Shown: positions 21,889 to 34,053, counted from the first letter of the stretch. The stretch is DNA of 64,000 bases from Melastoma dodecandrum (GCA_029817715.1 JARUPY010000149.1:1240001-1304000); one strand, 5' to 3'. The notes: a model not told the origin generated them from the letters alone. Translations and numbers: made by a program.

Positions 21889-22404
21889 CTGATATTACAG
21901 AAGGAACAACTCCACAGTTTACAGTAGCATCTGCATGGAATCCTTCTAATCTGCACTTTTCTTCTTTTGCTTGTGGCATTTGATTTTCTTTCTGTGTTCA
22001 AATCAAAACAAGTTGATGATATCGAATGGACAAGTAGATTCCTAGATTAATCTCCCAGGACGTGGATGTCTCTTTTGAGTTCGAGCGGAACCCATAATCT
22101 ACAAGAAACTCGAAGCATCTCCTGATAACATTACAGTCTTGGGTGATTATGTTGGGGACTGACCCCCAGGTTCTTGCTTAATGAAGTCCTGACTCCTCGT
22201 GAATACGATGAAGCTTTTGGTGATGGGAACTACAAGCAAAATGAGTTTCTGCGGAATCCTTCAGCTGCACAATTGATTCTCCATCAGTCATTGTGTGACA
22301 ACACTCGTTAAGGTGAGGCGAAGTGGCTATGCTCTTCTTGACTCCATTAACAAAGTGTCCCCTTGATTCCGCCATCATTTTATTCTGGTTGGAATAGGGG
22401 GAGG
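21889..22404 (+). repeat. 3' flank of copy E, paralogous to 13745-14290
   Basis: Near-identical word order to the flank after copy B supports a single duplication covering the B/E 3' halves and their downstream DNA. Confidence 0.65.
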
Positions 22405-22770
22405 ATGAAGGTGGAGAGGGCGAGGAGCAGGAGAGTAATGTTGGCAACTGTGATGGCCCTTTTTGTCCTGCCTCCCATTTTCCTTCTGTGGTGTGGCAAG
22501 CAGGAGGATATTGACGATGGGAGATTTCGCGTGCAGGAGCTCTGCGAGGCGATTCTCAAGGAACTTGCTGACATCATCGAGCCTGCTATCGAATAAAACA
22601 ACAACACCCTCTTGGTGCTGAAGGGTTTTTGCATGATGGTCCGGTTACTAAAGAGAAAACACCAGTAGGTGGGAGGTGTGGTTGGAGCTGTTGTCCTATG
22701 CGGACTGTCACTGCAGAGTCCACTCTCACGTGCAACTCTTGAGTGAACATGTACAAACCCATGAAACACC
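22405..22770 (+). pseudogene. Chimeric scrap: hydrophobic leader joined to a DUF594 piece
   Basis: An ATG at 22405 opens a 63-codon frame to a TAA at 22594-22596. A basic start (MKVERARSRR) is followed by a hydrophobic stretch (VMLATVMALFVLPPIFLLW) and then VQELCEAILKELADIIEPAI. The last part corresponds to the DUF594 segment MQEFCKLIL.EHAS..EPA of intact copies. Beyond the stop, DUF594 words continue in broken frames (VLKGFCM, GGSCGWSCCPM-type frames) to about 22770. The hydrophobic part is shared with 14280-14340, where a TGA interrupts it. It is probably a relic, although a short secreted or anchored peptide cannot be excluded. Confidence 0.5.
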
Positions 22771-23243
22771 CGTGCACGGAGTTTTAGCCGCGTCTATTTC
22801 TGTGTAACTGCAATGTAATGACATGGATGTCACAAAACCCACAGCTCACGTGACTCTTTTTGGATTCTCTTCCACAAATCACAATTTCTAGGAAATCGGG
22901 TGCTTTAACTTTATATCTTGTTTTCTTTCAACCTCTTTGCATTGAACAAAGTAAAGGCTGGTCCAACTCACTTGGTATAATAAACTACAATTTCTGAGCA
23001 GGCAGTCTTTTGAATTATCTTCCACAAAATGACAACTTGTAAGCAGTTGGCAAATATAAATTTCATTATACATTTACTACACGACAACTTCTATGTGGTT
23101 GGGATGGAGAGGGATGTTAAATATGATGTAGTTTCCCAAGATTACATCTATGGAAGTGCAGCTGAACAGAAAACCAGATCTGAGTAACATTTCTGCTACC
23201 ACCACCAAACATACAACCAGTCGGGTATTCTGGATTCCGAGCA
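22771..23243. other. Intergenic between the array and the kinase cluster
   Basis: Contains another 5'-flank-like block (22930-23110: CCAACTCACTTGGTATAATA, AATTTCTGAGCAGGCAGTC, ATGTGGTTGGGATGG) without a gene behind it. Kinase sequence on the minus strand begins at 23244. Confidence 0.45.
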
Positions 23244-26114
23244 TCAGCCCACCAGAGATTTGATGGATTGTAGTTTCGCTGCGGCCTCGCGGATGTCCAT
23301 CCTTTCTCCCGGCAACTCACTACAACATGTGACTCCGATTTCGAACACCTTCGCCAGACATTCTAGAATCCTTCGCGGAGCGCGGGCGCTCGAACCTTCT
23401 CCAAACTCAATTAAAAACAGATGAGGGTCTGCTATTTCGCCCAGGCTTTCCGGCAATGCGGCCTCACAGTGGCTTCGGATGTTCCAAGCATCTTGGAACA
23501 TGTCGTCGGTCGGCTTCTTTCCCGTAAACATCTCCAGCAGAAGAATTCCAAAACTGTAAACATCACCTTCTCTCGACACTTGCCTTCCCATTCCGTACTC
23601 TACAAATATTTCGTATTAAATTACCTATACTATGAGTACAAGCTAATGATTATTGGAAACCACATTTGCATAAAAATTCACTCACCTGGAGGGCTGTAAC
23701 CGACTGTGCCTCTCACTCCCGTCGAGCTTACTTGCACAACAACATCATCAGCAGAGAGAATTTTCGTGAGTCCGAAGTCACCGACTTTTGCCGTCATCTC
23801 CACATCCAAGAGAATCACACTCGTGATGGAGATACTCCACAGCACATGCAATGTCCACGGCAATACTAAGCCTATGCTTTAAACTTAATTTCCGGCACAC
23901 TCCCACGTGTGTAACTCTAGGATACAGCCAATTTTCTAGGTTTCCATTTTCCATGTACTCATACACAACTGCCTTAAAATCATTACCTCGGAAGTCGATG
24001 GTTGAGCAGACAGTAGAAATCTTAACGAGATTTCGGTGCCTGATCTTCTTCAATACATCACACTCTGCCACAAAACTCTTTGAAGCCGCTCGAGTTCGGA
24101 GGTCAAGAACCTTAATGGCTACAAGATTATCAGAATTTCCAAGGATCCCCTTATACACGGAACCAAAACCACCAACACCGATCAAGTTATTTTGATTGAG
24201 CCCATTGGTCGCCTTGATTATATCCTCGTACGAAATTTGTGGAAATGGGCCTTTGGGAACCAACCCAGACTGTGACTTTACGTTTCTTCCTTTTTTGTTC
24301 ATGCACCGATACGATGCAAGAAACAAAAGCAGAAAAGACAGGAGTCCGATGTTTTGTTTCTTTCACGCTTCATATTAGAGGTAGGACAGCTTGGTAAGTT
24401 CAATGCAGAAATCCCGCCACAAAGTTTGTAATTTCCTATGACCGAGATCTCTGTGGCATTTAGGAAAACTCCTTTATTTGGAACTTCTCCTTCGAAATGG
24501 TTAAAGGATAGATTGAGGTATTCAAGCTGGAAGTCTTCTAAGAACTTCGGGATCCATCCAGAGAAGTTATTCTGCGATAAATCTAGTTGTTGAAGTCCTT
24601 TAAGAGGAGATAGAAAGGCGGAGATGTTGCCTTCAAACAGATTATTCCCAATGTACAAGGACACCAAGCTGGTGCATCCACCGAGAGTGTTTGGGACTTG
24701 GCCAGACAGTCGGTTCCCGTACACGTATAATACAGCTAAGTTCTTCAGATTGCCGATTTCATTTGGCAGGGGGCCTGTTAATTTGTTCTGAGATAAATCG
24801 AGAATGTATGATAAGGAAGAAATACCTAAGACTTGTGCTGGTATAATTCCACTCAGGTTGTTTTCAGATAGATCCAATCTGATCAAGTTTTGGCAATTTC
24901 CGAGACTTGCGGGAATACTCCCACTGAATCTGCTCCCCGCCAACGACAGTATCGTCAACATAGTCAAATTTCCAAGAGATGATGGGATTTCTCCGATGAA
25001 TTTGTTGTAGTTTGCTTGCAGGTACTTCAACTTGTGGAGGTTACCGATTTCCATTGGGAGCATACCCGTCAATGGGTTCCTGCCGATTACTAGATAGTCC
25101 AGGTTGTGAAGATTCCAGATGCTCGACGGAAGTGTCCCCGTCAGCTGATTGGACAAGAATGCCAACACCTTCAAATTGGAAGATAAGTTCCCTATAGACA
25201 GAGGCAACGTACCTCCGAAATTGTTTCTGCTGAAATCCAGAATCCGTAAGTTTCTGTAAGTTTGTCGCGTTTGCTATTGAAGGGGGAATAGGTCCGGTCA
25301 ACTGATTATCAGAGAAATGAAACCCCTGGAGATTGGGAAGAGTGATTCCGATATCCAGAGGGAGACCTCCCTGGAGTTTGTTGTACGAGAAGGCTATGAC
25401 ACTCAGAGAGGTTATGTTGAAAATCGAGGCAGGTACCGATCCGGAAAAGTAGTTTCCTGCGAGAGTAATCCATCGCAACCTTCGCAATCGCCCGAGAGAT
25501 GCTGGGATCGGGCCGCTGAAACGGTTATCGTTTCCGTCAATGACCTCCAGAAACGAGAAGTTGCTGAAGAAATCAGGGAACTTCCCCGTGAAATTGTTTT
25601 TGTGGACTTGGAAGACCCGAAGCTTTGACAGAGCCGATAATCCACGAGGTATTTCTCCAACAAGCTGGCTGTTCCCTATAAGGATAACTTGTAGGCTTAT
25701 GCAGCCAGATATGTTCTCCGGGAGCTGACCCGAAAACGAGTTATTATTCATGAGCAACTCTCTCAACCGATGCAAGTTCCCAATTTCAGGAGGGATTTCG
25801 CCGGCAAAACTGTTGTTCATGATGTTGATTATCCTGAGGAAGGTGAGATTCCCAATGTAGGGCGACAAGGAGCCCCCAAGTCTGGAGCCCTGGAACACCA
25901 ATTCGGTGACGCGGGGACGTCTCCTGCTGCAAGTTACGCCCGAGGAGAGCACCCCGTCGGGGTCGTCAGGTATGCAGGCCCTGAACTCGAGCAACGCAGC
26001 TCGGTCAGTTTCGTTGGCCTTAGCCAGTGCTGCTCCCTGGACAACAATCGGAGAAAACAGGAAGCAAGTGAATAATAATAATAATAATGTTATGAAAGCA
26101 GAGCGTGAAACCAT
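23244..26114 (-). pseudogene. LRR receptor kinase pseudogene (LRR-XII, Xa21/At3g47570-like)
   Basis: On the minus strand it encodes a signal peptide (MVSRSAFITLLLLLFTCF), an LRR N-cap (NETDRAALLEFRACIPDDPDG), many 24-residue LRRs of the N.L.G.IP type, and a kinase. Exon 1 is 26114-23686, the intron 23685-23600 (86 bp), and exon 2 23599-23244. Compared with the intact paralog at 34054-37160 it has lost: (1) the N-cap piece with the Trp/Cys motif after GVLSS (in frame); (2) about 150 bp around 25245, shifting the frame; (3) most of the membrane helix near 24330-24350; (4) about 38 bp near 23805-23815 that encode the catalytic loop HCDLKPSN. It cannot be an active receptor kinase. The glycine loop and DFG region remain readable. 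Confidence 0.9.
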
Positions 26115-26227
26115 AATTGATTTTTGATAACTAGTAGTGAATAACTAAGTCTAGTCCTTGGTGGCATCACTTATAACCCCTCAAATTTAGGTACATATTT
26201 TTTTTATTCATTTCGACCGTAAATTAC
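26115..26227. promoter_or_regulatory. Immediate 5' flank of the kinase pseudogene
   Basis: Upstream side of the minus-strand gene. The word CTCAAATTTAGGTACA plus a long T run recurs at 26459-26490, so this flank holds a direct repeat around the transposon scrap that follows. Confidence 0.35.
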
Positions 26228-26352
26228 AGAAAACGGCTAACGGAACGTGCACGTAACCATTACATACTTTACTAAATTCGTTTATGTTTTTAGTAAAATT
26301 TACTAAAAAAAAATCACTTTTTTAAGTGAAAAGACGACATAATTAGTAACTC
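26228..26352 (+). mobile_element. End fragment of the TTAGTAA palindrome element
   Basis: ACGGCTAACGGAACGTGCAC, GTAACCATTACATACTTTAC and TAAATTCGTTTATG match the outer 60 bp of the full element at 2966, followed by TTTAGTAAAATTTACTAAAA. Only about 125 bp remain. The flanks on either side (CATCACTTATAACC and CATCATTTATAACC) are nearly identical, which could mean an insertion with local duplication. Confidence 0.7.
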
Positions 26353-28199
26353 TAGGGGACATCATTTATAACCACCTATCCTCCATTTCAGACCCCCAAC
26401 ATTACGCATCATTCATTATTCATGACTTTCTTTAATAATCCCAAACATCACGCCTTACTCAAATTTAGGTACACATTTTTTTTTTATTCATTTCAATCGC
26501 AAATCACACGAATAAAATGCGTTATCAATGTTTTAATATTTGCTTCTTCTTGTTGTTATTCAGTGACTTGTTCAAAGTTAAGTCGATAAGCGTTGACTGA
26601 CTGACTTTGGAGTCAATGGAGGAGATTGATTGCCGTGTAAAATACTTCCTTTTGATTCTCTCACTATCTCCGTCTTGTTTATCATCGTCGTCTTCATAGT
26701 GACTTTGACGGGCCAAAAATTAATACAATTAAAAATTTTTAGTTAAATTAATAATTTCTAAAATCAAATATATATATATATATATATTCAGAAGAATTCA
26801 GATTGATATCTCTACTTTTTGTTATTCTTACTTGTTAAAAATGAAGTGCTCGCCAGAGTTCAACTACAAGAATTAGATCTGAGTTAAGTCTTATGGTTCT
26901 AGCGAGGGATAATAAAATGATATAAAATTCTAGAACAAATAAATGAAAATAAGATAAATAAAAAAATTAAAATTAGTTTACTTAAAATCAACTAGCTCTT
27001 TGAATTCTTGGCAAAAAAAAAAAAAGACCATGATTCTTCCGAGAAAGAAGAAAATAAGCAACTTAGGTCTTTGTTAAAAGAACCGTTTATAAACCCAAAG
27101 TCTCACATTGAATAAAAAATACCTTCCATACTAGTAGCATATATACTCAATGAGTTACTTCCGTTATTCTCAATTGGTTTTAAAGTTGAATTACGTTGGG
27201 CTTATATGCTGGGCTTTGGGTGGGCCGACCTGGAATTTTTCTTATAGTATCCCGTTGCATGAGCTTTTTGTAATGATAAAAACGGAGAAAATATAATTCA
27301 AATTTAAGTACATTTTTACCCAAGTCATATATATAATTTAGGCTTCTGTCTGCTCAAAATCATATCAATATTTCAAACATAATTATATTTTTAATTCGTA
27401 ATATAAGTATTCTTTTTATTAATTTTTATTAAAATAGTAGATTACGCGTAATCCTTTGTATAAAAAATGAACGTGAGTCACGGGGTTATTTTTGCTGGGG
27501 GAAAATGTCTGAAAAGCAACAATGACTTGGACTCTAAGGAGATTATTACCCAACAAATCAAAATTACTTTTTACTTTAAAACTTGATTTCCTTAATCTTG
27601 TCTGTGGTTATAAAAACATTGCCTTTTTGACCATTTCCTCTGCCTCCCTTCCATGGCAAATGAAATATATGGGCTGGCGACTGATGATGGCCCCTCAATG
27701 CCACCCCCGCTTCGACTGTCGTAGCCTTTTGGGTCGACGATCAAAGAAGTATGCAGACTAGGCTATGCCACGGGAGGGTATCATGTCGTTGAGTTGGGGT
27801 TGTGGGCTATTTCGGGGCCACTGTGGGCCGACACGATATTTACGTAAAAACAAACACTTTGGAAATATGCGGCCACGAACAACATACTACTCGGTAGCTT
27901 TGACCATGAGGATGATGTACCTTTGGAGATACATAAAAAGAAGGTTTTATGTATCTCCCAAAGAAATCATCACCATATTCCATCTCCCCCTGTGCCCACT
28001 CTTTGCTTTCCATTGCTTCTTTACACATGAGAGAGATCAAAAGAGAATTATAAAAAAAAAATCTTTATTTAGCCATATATTTGGAGTAAAAAGGAGTTGG
28101 TTTTGAATTGGAAATATATGGAAATGATATCTACTTTATAATCACTTATGTTAAGCAATCATTGTAAATCAATTTACGGCGGGATCCAATTGTGAAGTA
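26353..28199. other. Kinase 5' region, duplicated with 37900-38480; no gene
   Basis: 26585-26640 (GACTGACTTTGGAGTCAATG, GAGGAGATTGATTGCCGT) and 26790-26960 (CTACTTTTTGTTATTCTTAC, AATAAAATGATATAAAA) match 37930-37985 and 38310-38440. The duplication of the kinase therefore carried at least 1 kb of upstream DNA. The rest is AT-rich with a (TA)n run near 26769-26786. Nothing coding was recognised in 27000-28199. Confidence 0.55.
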
Positions 28200-28435
28200 A
28201 TTTTTTACGTTATAAATCGTTGATATCGGCCTGCGGCATGTGACTCCAACTGGAAGAAAGGATGGACCCTTTCTTCCAGCGACTCGCTACAACATGTGAC
28301 TCCAATTTCGAACACCTTAGCCAGACATTCTAGAATTCTTCGCGGAGCACGGACGCTGGATCTTTCTTCAAACTCATTTAAAAATAGACAAAGGTCTACT
28401 ACTTCTCCCGCTCTATCAGACAACGCGGCCACGTA
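28200..28435 (-). pseudogene. LRR-kinase exon-2 relic 1
   Basis: On the minus strand the frame gives DLCLFLNEFEERSSVRAPRR, then ILECLAKVFEIGVTCCSES. This is the C-terminal kinase lobe encoded by exon 2 of the family. The N-terminal part of the exon and the end (MDIREAA) are lost or scrambled. No LRR or exon-1 sequence is near it. Confidence 0.8.
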
Positions 28436-30925
28436 GAAGAAAAAAGAAAACAAAACAAAGGGTTGGTTTCTCATACAGCGGAATATGACTTCTCACACAG
28501 CGAAGTCGAGGTATTTGTCCTACACAAAGTTCGGGCGTGCACGGTTACCACAGTCGTGATTCACTACGTTGCACATCTAGTGCCTTTGGTGAAATTTTCA
28601 GCTCCGGTGGCTCCTATGCAACCTGCTCTACTGTCCTTCTATGTCAGGAGGTCGAGACTTCTGCACAGCACCCCTATGCTAACTCATGCTCTATCCTGTA
28701 AATACGAGACTTCTGGCGCGCACCCGCAAGGCACGAACTTCCGAGTATCAGTTGCTCATAGTGCCATATATTTTTAACGTATTTGGATCCGGCTTGTCGA
28801 GCGGTCACTTCTGAAGTGAACATTTGCTATGCATCATATTCATCCCATGTCCTCGCCTTCTTGGAGAAAATTTCTTAGGACATTCCCTACCTCCACATAC
28901 TCCCGACTGGTACATTTAGGCCAGCATAAATATGTGTTGTTGTCTTCTTTGCATGTCACGAACAATTAACGCTCACACTTTTTTGTCCTATGTATCTTTT
29001 CTGTCCGCTTTGTATTTTGTAACTGGTGTAACAATGACATTAAGAGTGGGTGAACTAATGATAGACCCTTTTGGACTTTCCATAAATAATAAACCCATAA
29101 GCGGAAGGTTAGGCTTCTTTAGACCAAAAAACCTTGAATATCAGCAAAAGGTTGATGTACAACCCTAAGGCTTCTGCTATCAAGTCCCTGTAGATTTGAC
29201 TAACCAAAGCGTGATCGACAAAGTCTAGTCTATGTCCTGAAAGGCTCTTGTTGTAGAAGAAAGTTGGTGTAAAACCTTATAGATTTCTACACTACCAACT
29301 AGTGATAAATTAAAGCTTCGATCAACGGGATCAACTCCATAATATTAAAGATTGTTGTAGCTGATAACATCCATGAAATAACGTGACAAAAGTAAGACGA
29401 CACTTCTATAGAGGATGATGTGAATAGCCTTTCAACTTCTCCACAAAGAACCCGTAAGATATATTGTATAGAAGCCCTGTGATTAACTCCAGACACTATC
29501 TGGAAGGGATAATGCACTGTGAACAGTGGCTAATTCCGCAGTCCATGTGATTGAGGTTATAAACTACGAACGGTGATAACTCTAAAATCCCTTTGGTTGG
29601 GTTTTAACCCGTGACTGCTCCACACAAGCACATAGCGACCCTAGTAGGGAGATAACACATCTGTCCTTGGTTGGAATTTCTCTAAATCACTCGTAACTAA
29701 CTAACAAGACCTCTATTTTAAAGTATTTGAAAACCAATATCGAAAGATTAGATATATTATAAAATGCAATTGTTATTTACTTGAGATTGTTTACTATTTT
29801 TTTGACCCGTTGGTGTATCAGCATACATAATGTATTACATGCATAATTATGTGAGTAAGTTAAATTCATTCATATTTATGTTATAAACATTTCACAAGAT
29901 GTGCTTTACGGGCGCGTACATCTTGGTGAGTTCTTTTTTATTTGTCACTGATTTGTTTGGCTACCAAAGTAGCTCAGGCAAAGTGACAAATGAAATTCTC
30001 TCACATTCCCACTCACTCTCCATGATTAAGAATGATTAAATTTGTGCATGTTTGGTGACTTGGGGGCACTGGTGTAGGACCTTTCTTCATCCCAAAGGTT
30101 TAGTTCTTGCACTTGGGGAATTTTTAGCGCATTTGGGTGGTTGGTTGTATGTTACATACCTTGCATAATGGAGAGTTTGAGACACTGCATTGATCTCTAT
30201 TTGATGGTCATACATTTATCGATTATCATTGTATTTATTGCTTACTGGCTCACGGGTTGTTTTGTATAGACAACCTCTTATGGTATGCATAAACGTAAAA
30301 TAATTTAGATGTTTTGAATGACCTTGTGTATGATAATAAATATTAATTGTGCACTCACATATTGTCATGACTATCCTAGTTACATCGTTTTATTTGCTTA
30401 TGAGTTATTTAAGATTCTACAAGCATACTGGAGTTGGGAGATTTCGCATGATAATACAAGCGACTCGCTTGTTGAGATATGGGGAATCCACTTTCACGGC
30501 ATGTATTGTTGAGATCCGTTAAATCCATTTATATTATGTGATATATTTATTCATAATGATTTCTATTAACCGATTACTGAATTTAAGAAGAGATCATCAC
30601 ATTATGATGAGTTCGTTCTTATTAGTTATCTACAAAAAAAATATAGTGACTCCCTAACACCGTGTAAATTAAATAATTTTGTTTTTCATTTACTTATCTT
30701 ATCTTGATTGCAATAGTTTTTATTATATACTTTTATATTTTTAACATAATATCGAAGTCACCACATATTAAGTTGATTAATTTAAATAAATACACATAAT
30801 CACTTTTTCATAAGTTTTCCTAATAAAATTGATGAACAAATACCAGAGTTGATATAAACAAAGCATGTAAGCTGCCTGGGATACGATGGATTCATTTTAG
30901 GTGCTTCATCTCAACTGCTATCTCT
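28436..30925. other. Intergenic; one Gypsy-family scrap
   Basis: 28778-28830 (TTTGGATCCGGCTTGTCGAG, GGTCACTTCTGAAGTGAAC) resembles 38578-38625 and, inverted, 46790-46840, so it is a scrap of that Gypsy family. A short open frame at 28932-29168 (…SALYFVTGVTMTLRVGELMI...) is not recognised. The remainder to 30925 is AT-rich without recognisable coding sequence. Confidence 0.45.
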
Positions 30926-31315
30926 GAGCGGGATTCGAGCTTCAGACCACCGGAGATTTGAGGGACCTTAGTTTCGCTGCGGCAATGCGGATGCCCATCC
31001 TTTCTTCCAGTGACTCCTACAACAGGCGACTCCAATTTCGAACACCTTCGCTAGACATTCTCAAGACCTTCAAGGAGCATGGGCGTTTGTTTGATCCTTC
31101 TCCGAACTCATTTTAAAACAGACAAGGGTCTCCTATTTCTCGCGCTCTTTCTGGCAACGTAGCCTCGCTGTGGCTTCAGATGTTCCAAGCATCCTGGAAC
31201 ATGTCGTCGGTCGGCTTTCTTCCCGTAAACTTCTCCAACAGAAGAATTCCAACACTGTAAACATCGGCTTCCCTCGACACTTGACTTCCCATTCCATACT
31301 CTACAATATTTCACG
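30926..31315 (-). pseudogene. LRR-kinase exon-2 relic 2
   Basis: The whole length of exon 2 is recognisable on the minus strand, from EYGMGSQVSREADVYS near 31300 to the region corresponding to SIKSLV near 30940. Several indels break the frame. As in relic 1, no exon 1 adjoins, and the match stops at about the splice-acceptor position (plus-strand CTCTACAATATTTC at 31300). Confidence 0.8.
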
Positions 31316-31888
31316 TTAAACGGCCAGTGGATTCAATGGCTATGACCTTTCTTTTGATCGCTTGGATAGGTGCTCCGAATACAACTACCTGGATGAGCAT
31401 TCTGTTTATGACTACGAAGGCAACACCTACATTCATTGGGATTTCTACGGATACTAGGCGGCCACCAACCAACCGTGATTTATTATGAAGTTTCTGGGCA
31501 TCTGGGCTTGTAGATTTGCATGGCTGGGGAATGTTACTCGGAAGCTTCTTCCTGTGACCGATTTCCAGGGCTCCCAGAATGTTTTTTGATCACTTGGTCT
31601 GAAAAATGAAGGCGTTCTCCCCGCAGTATGTGACTGTCCTGCAGTGTTTTTGTTGGGACTTTCTTCGCCAGAGAACTTCGAGGCCGTCATAGATGGTTGT
31701 CGTACTCTCGAATCCCTGGACCTACCACGACCAGTCTCTCCATCGACATGATGCATAAAACTCTTCCGTGTGTTATCTAGTCGACTGCCGGCCGCACACA
31801 GGATTAGGACTGGTCGCCATCTTTGTTCTGGTCATCATATTTTACGTAGTTCTTTTAGTCTCAGTCTGCCATGACATCCCCATCCTAA
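31316..31888. other. Unrecognised coding-like stretch
   Basis: On the plus strand 31320-31455 reads AASGFNGYDLSFDRLDRCSE, then YNYLDEHSVYDYEGNTYIHW, before a stop. It looks like the end of a protein, but the family is not recognised. The rest has no long frame. Confidence 0.3.
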
Positions 31889-33650
31889 ATGCTCTCTAAG
31901 CTATCCATCAAGAGACATTTAGGCTTCCGATTCTTCTTGTCCATCGACCAGCGATGTGTCGCGCTGATCCACCTGCCGGCCATGCGTGTCCAAGCTCAAG
32001 CAGGTGCCCGCTTTCGCTCTCTGCCAGGGGGGTCTCCCTGTCCTATCAGGTCGCCAAACACCTCGTCTACGCACTCATCTCCGATCCCGATGCCTCCCCT
32101 GAGAACGTGTCCTACGCCTGCACGGTGTTCCTGGGTATTCATGACCGGACGAAAGTGTTCACCTGGAATGCCATTATCAAGGGGTACTCAGAGAGCGAAA
32201 CTCCGTCGTCCGCGGTCGAGTTTTATTTGGAGATGGTTGGGTATGGGGATAAGCCGGACACGCACACTTACCCGTTTGTTCTGAAGGCCGTGGCGAGGTT
32301 GGCGGATCTTAGGGAGGGCGAGAAGTTGTGTTCTTACGTTTTGAGTATCGGGTTCAAATCGTTGGTGTTCGTCGGTAACGCGTTGATTCACGTGTATGCG
32401 TGCTGCGGCAAGGTCGAGATCGAACACAAGGTGTTCGACGGAATGCTATAGAGAGACCTGGTCGCTTGGAATACGGTCATCAATGGGTTCGCGTCTACTG
32501 GGATGTCTAATGAGGCTTTGACGCTGTTCAAGGAAATGAGTTTGGATGGCGTGGCACCGGATGGCTTCATGGTGGTTAGCGTGCTCACCACGTGTGCAGA
32601 ATCTTCATGTTTATATGGTGAAGATCGGTTTAATCGAGAATCTTCATGCTAGCAATTCGCTGTTGGACCTGTACGCAAAATCCGGTTGTCTTTGGGAAGC
32701 GAGGAAGGTGTTCAATGAGATGAGCGTGAGGAATGTCTCGTATCTTGGACGTGCTTGATCGTGGGACTTGCGGTGAATGGGATCGGATTTGAAGAGCTGG
32801 AGCTTTTCAAGGAGATGGAGAGGGAAGGTCTGGTGCCCAGCCAGATAACTTTTGTCGGGGTTCTATATGCTTGCAGTCATCGCGGGATAGTTGATCAAGG
32901 ATTCGAGTACTTCAGGAGGATGCAGGAGGAGTTTGGGATTGTGCCGCTGATCAAACATCACGGTTGCATGGTTGATTTGCTAAGCCGTGCAGGGTTAGTG
33001 CACAGGGCATACAATTACATCAAAAGCATGAAGATGCGGCTGAATGCAGTTATCTGGCGAACGTTATTGTCGGCATGCACGACTCACGGGCATTTAACCT
33101 TGGCAGAGGTCGTGAGAGCGGAGCTCGCCGAATTGGAGCCACCACAGTGGGGATTATGTTCTGATCTCGAAACTTTACGCGACGGAGCATCGATGGTCGA
33201 ACGTCCAAAAAGTTAGGCGAGAAATGTTCGGCGACGGAGTCCGTAAGTTTCCCTGCCGCAGCCTCGTTGAACTAGGGAACCAGATTCACAAGTTCACGAT
33301 GGGTGACAAATCTCATCCTCGGAGCGAGTCAATTTACATGAAGCACGCCTAGATCACGAATTCCTTGAGATTACAAGGGTACGTCCCTCATACGAGGAAC
33401 GCGTTTGTCGATATTGAGGACGAGGAGAAGGAGTTTACACTGTCCTGTCACAGCGAGAAGATAGCCGTGGCTTTCGTACTCATCAACACGGGTGCAGGAG
33501 TCCCGATAAGAGTGGTGAAGAATCTGCGCAGATTGTCACCTGGCGATGAAGCTCATATCGAAGATCTATGGAAGGGAGATCATCATAGGGGATCGAAGCT
33601 GGTTTCACCATTTCAACGGCGGCAGGTGTTCTTGCAAGGATTACTGGTAG
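31889..33650 (+). pseudogene. DYW-class pentatricopeptide repeat (PPR) pseudogene
   Basis: PPR proteins of this class edit RNA in chloroplasts or mitochondria. The motifs are clear: VFTWNAIIKGYSESETPSSA, DTHTYPFVLKAVARLADLRE, FVGNALIHVYACCGKVE, DLVAWNTVINGFASTGMSNE, ITFVGVLYACSHRGIVDQGF, MVDLLSRAGLVHRAYNYI. They are followed by E-type motifs, a CHSEKIAVAF segment (the H-x-E of the DYW deaminase) and the end [15 protein letters not shown] with TAG at 33648-33650. Stops at 32449-32451 and 33350-33352, and frameshifts near 31995, 32595, 32735, 33145 and 33520, break it. Part of the middle appears deleted near 32590. The ORFs at 31954, 32546, 32755 and 33365 are all pieces of one gene. Confidence 0.88.
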
Positions 33651-34053
33651 TGGGGAACTTGTGCTCTTTCTCCAGGAACACAGAAATACTTATCAGAATA
33701 ATTTGGAACTTACTATTGGGTGATATTGTTAGGACCACAAACATAATTAGAATGTATTTAACTCATATTAATAGTATTATGCTTAATAAGGTAATTAATA
33801 ATGAAGCATGTCAATGTTTCAAATGTTTATATTACACCTCAATCAATTGGGGCAAAGAAGAATAACAGAAATCAATTTGATGATGAACAAAACACAAGAT
33901 TTAATAAACAGAGTATCATCCTCCATTCATTCATTCAGGTGGGTGGCAAATAGATAGAGACAATAATGGGATTGACTTATTTCAGCTACTACCAGCAAAC
34001 ATACAACCAGTCGGGGATACAATCCATCAGGCTGGTATTCGGGATTCGGAGCT
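33651..34053. other. Short spacer between PPR pseudogene and kinase
   Basis: AT-rich sequence in which tail-to-tail 3' regions meet (plus-strand PPR, minus-strand kinase). The sequence just before 34054 (ACATACAACCAGTCGGG) is shared with the 3' flank of the kinase pseudogene at 23208-23225. Confidence 0.45.

Noticed and set aside
22380..22769. Minus-strand frame of 129 codons
   Set aside because: It is antisense to a recognisable DUF594 scrap and its flank. The plus strand explains the conservation.
31889..32284. 131-codon frame overlapping the PPR start
   Set aside because: It is another reading frame of the PPR pseudogene. The PPR motifs are in the frames at 31954 and later.
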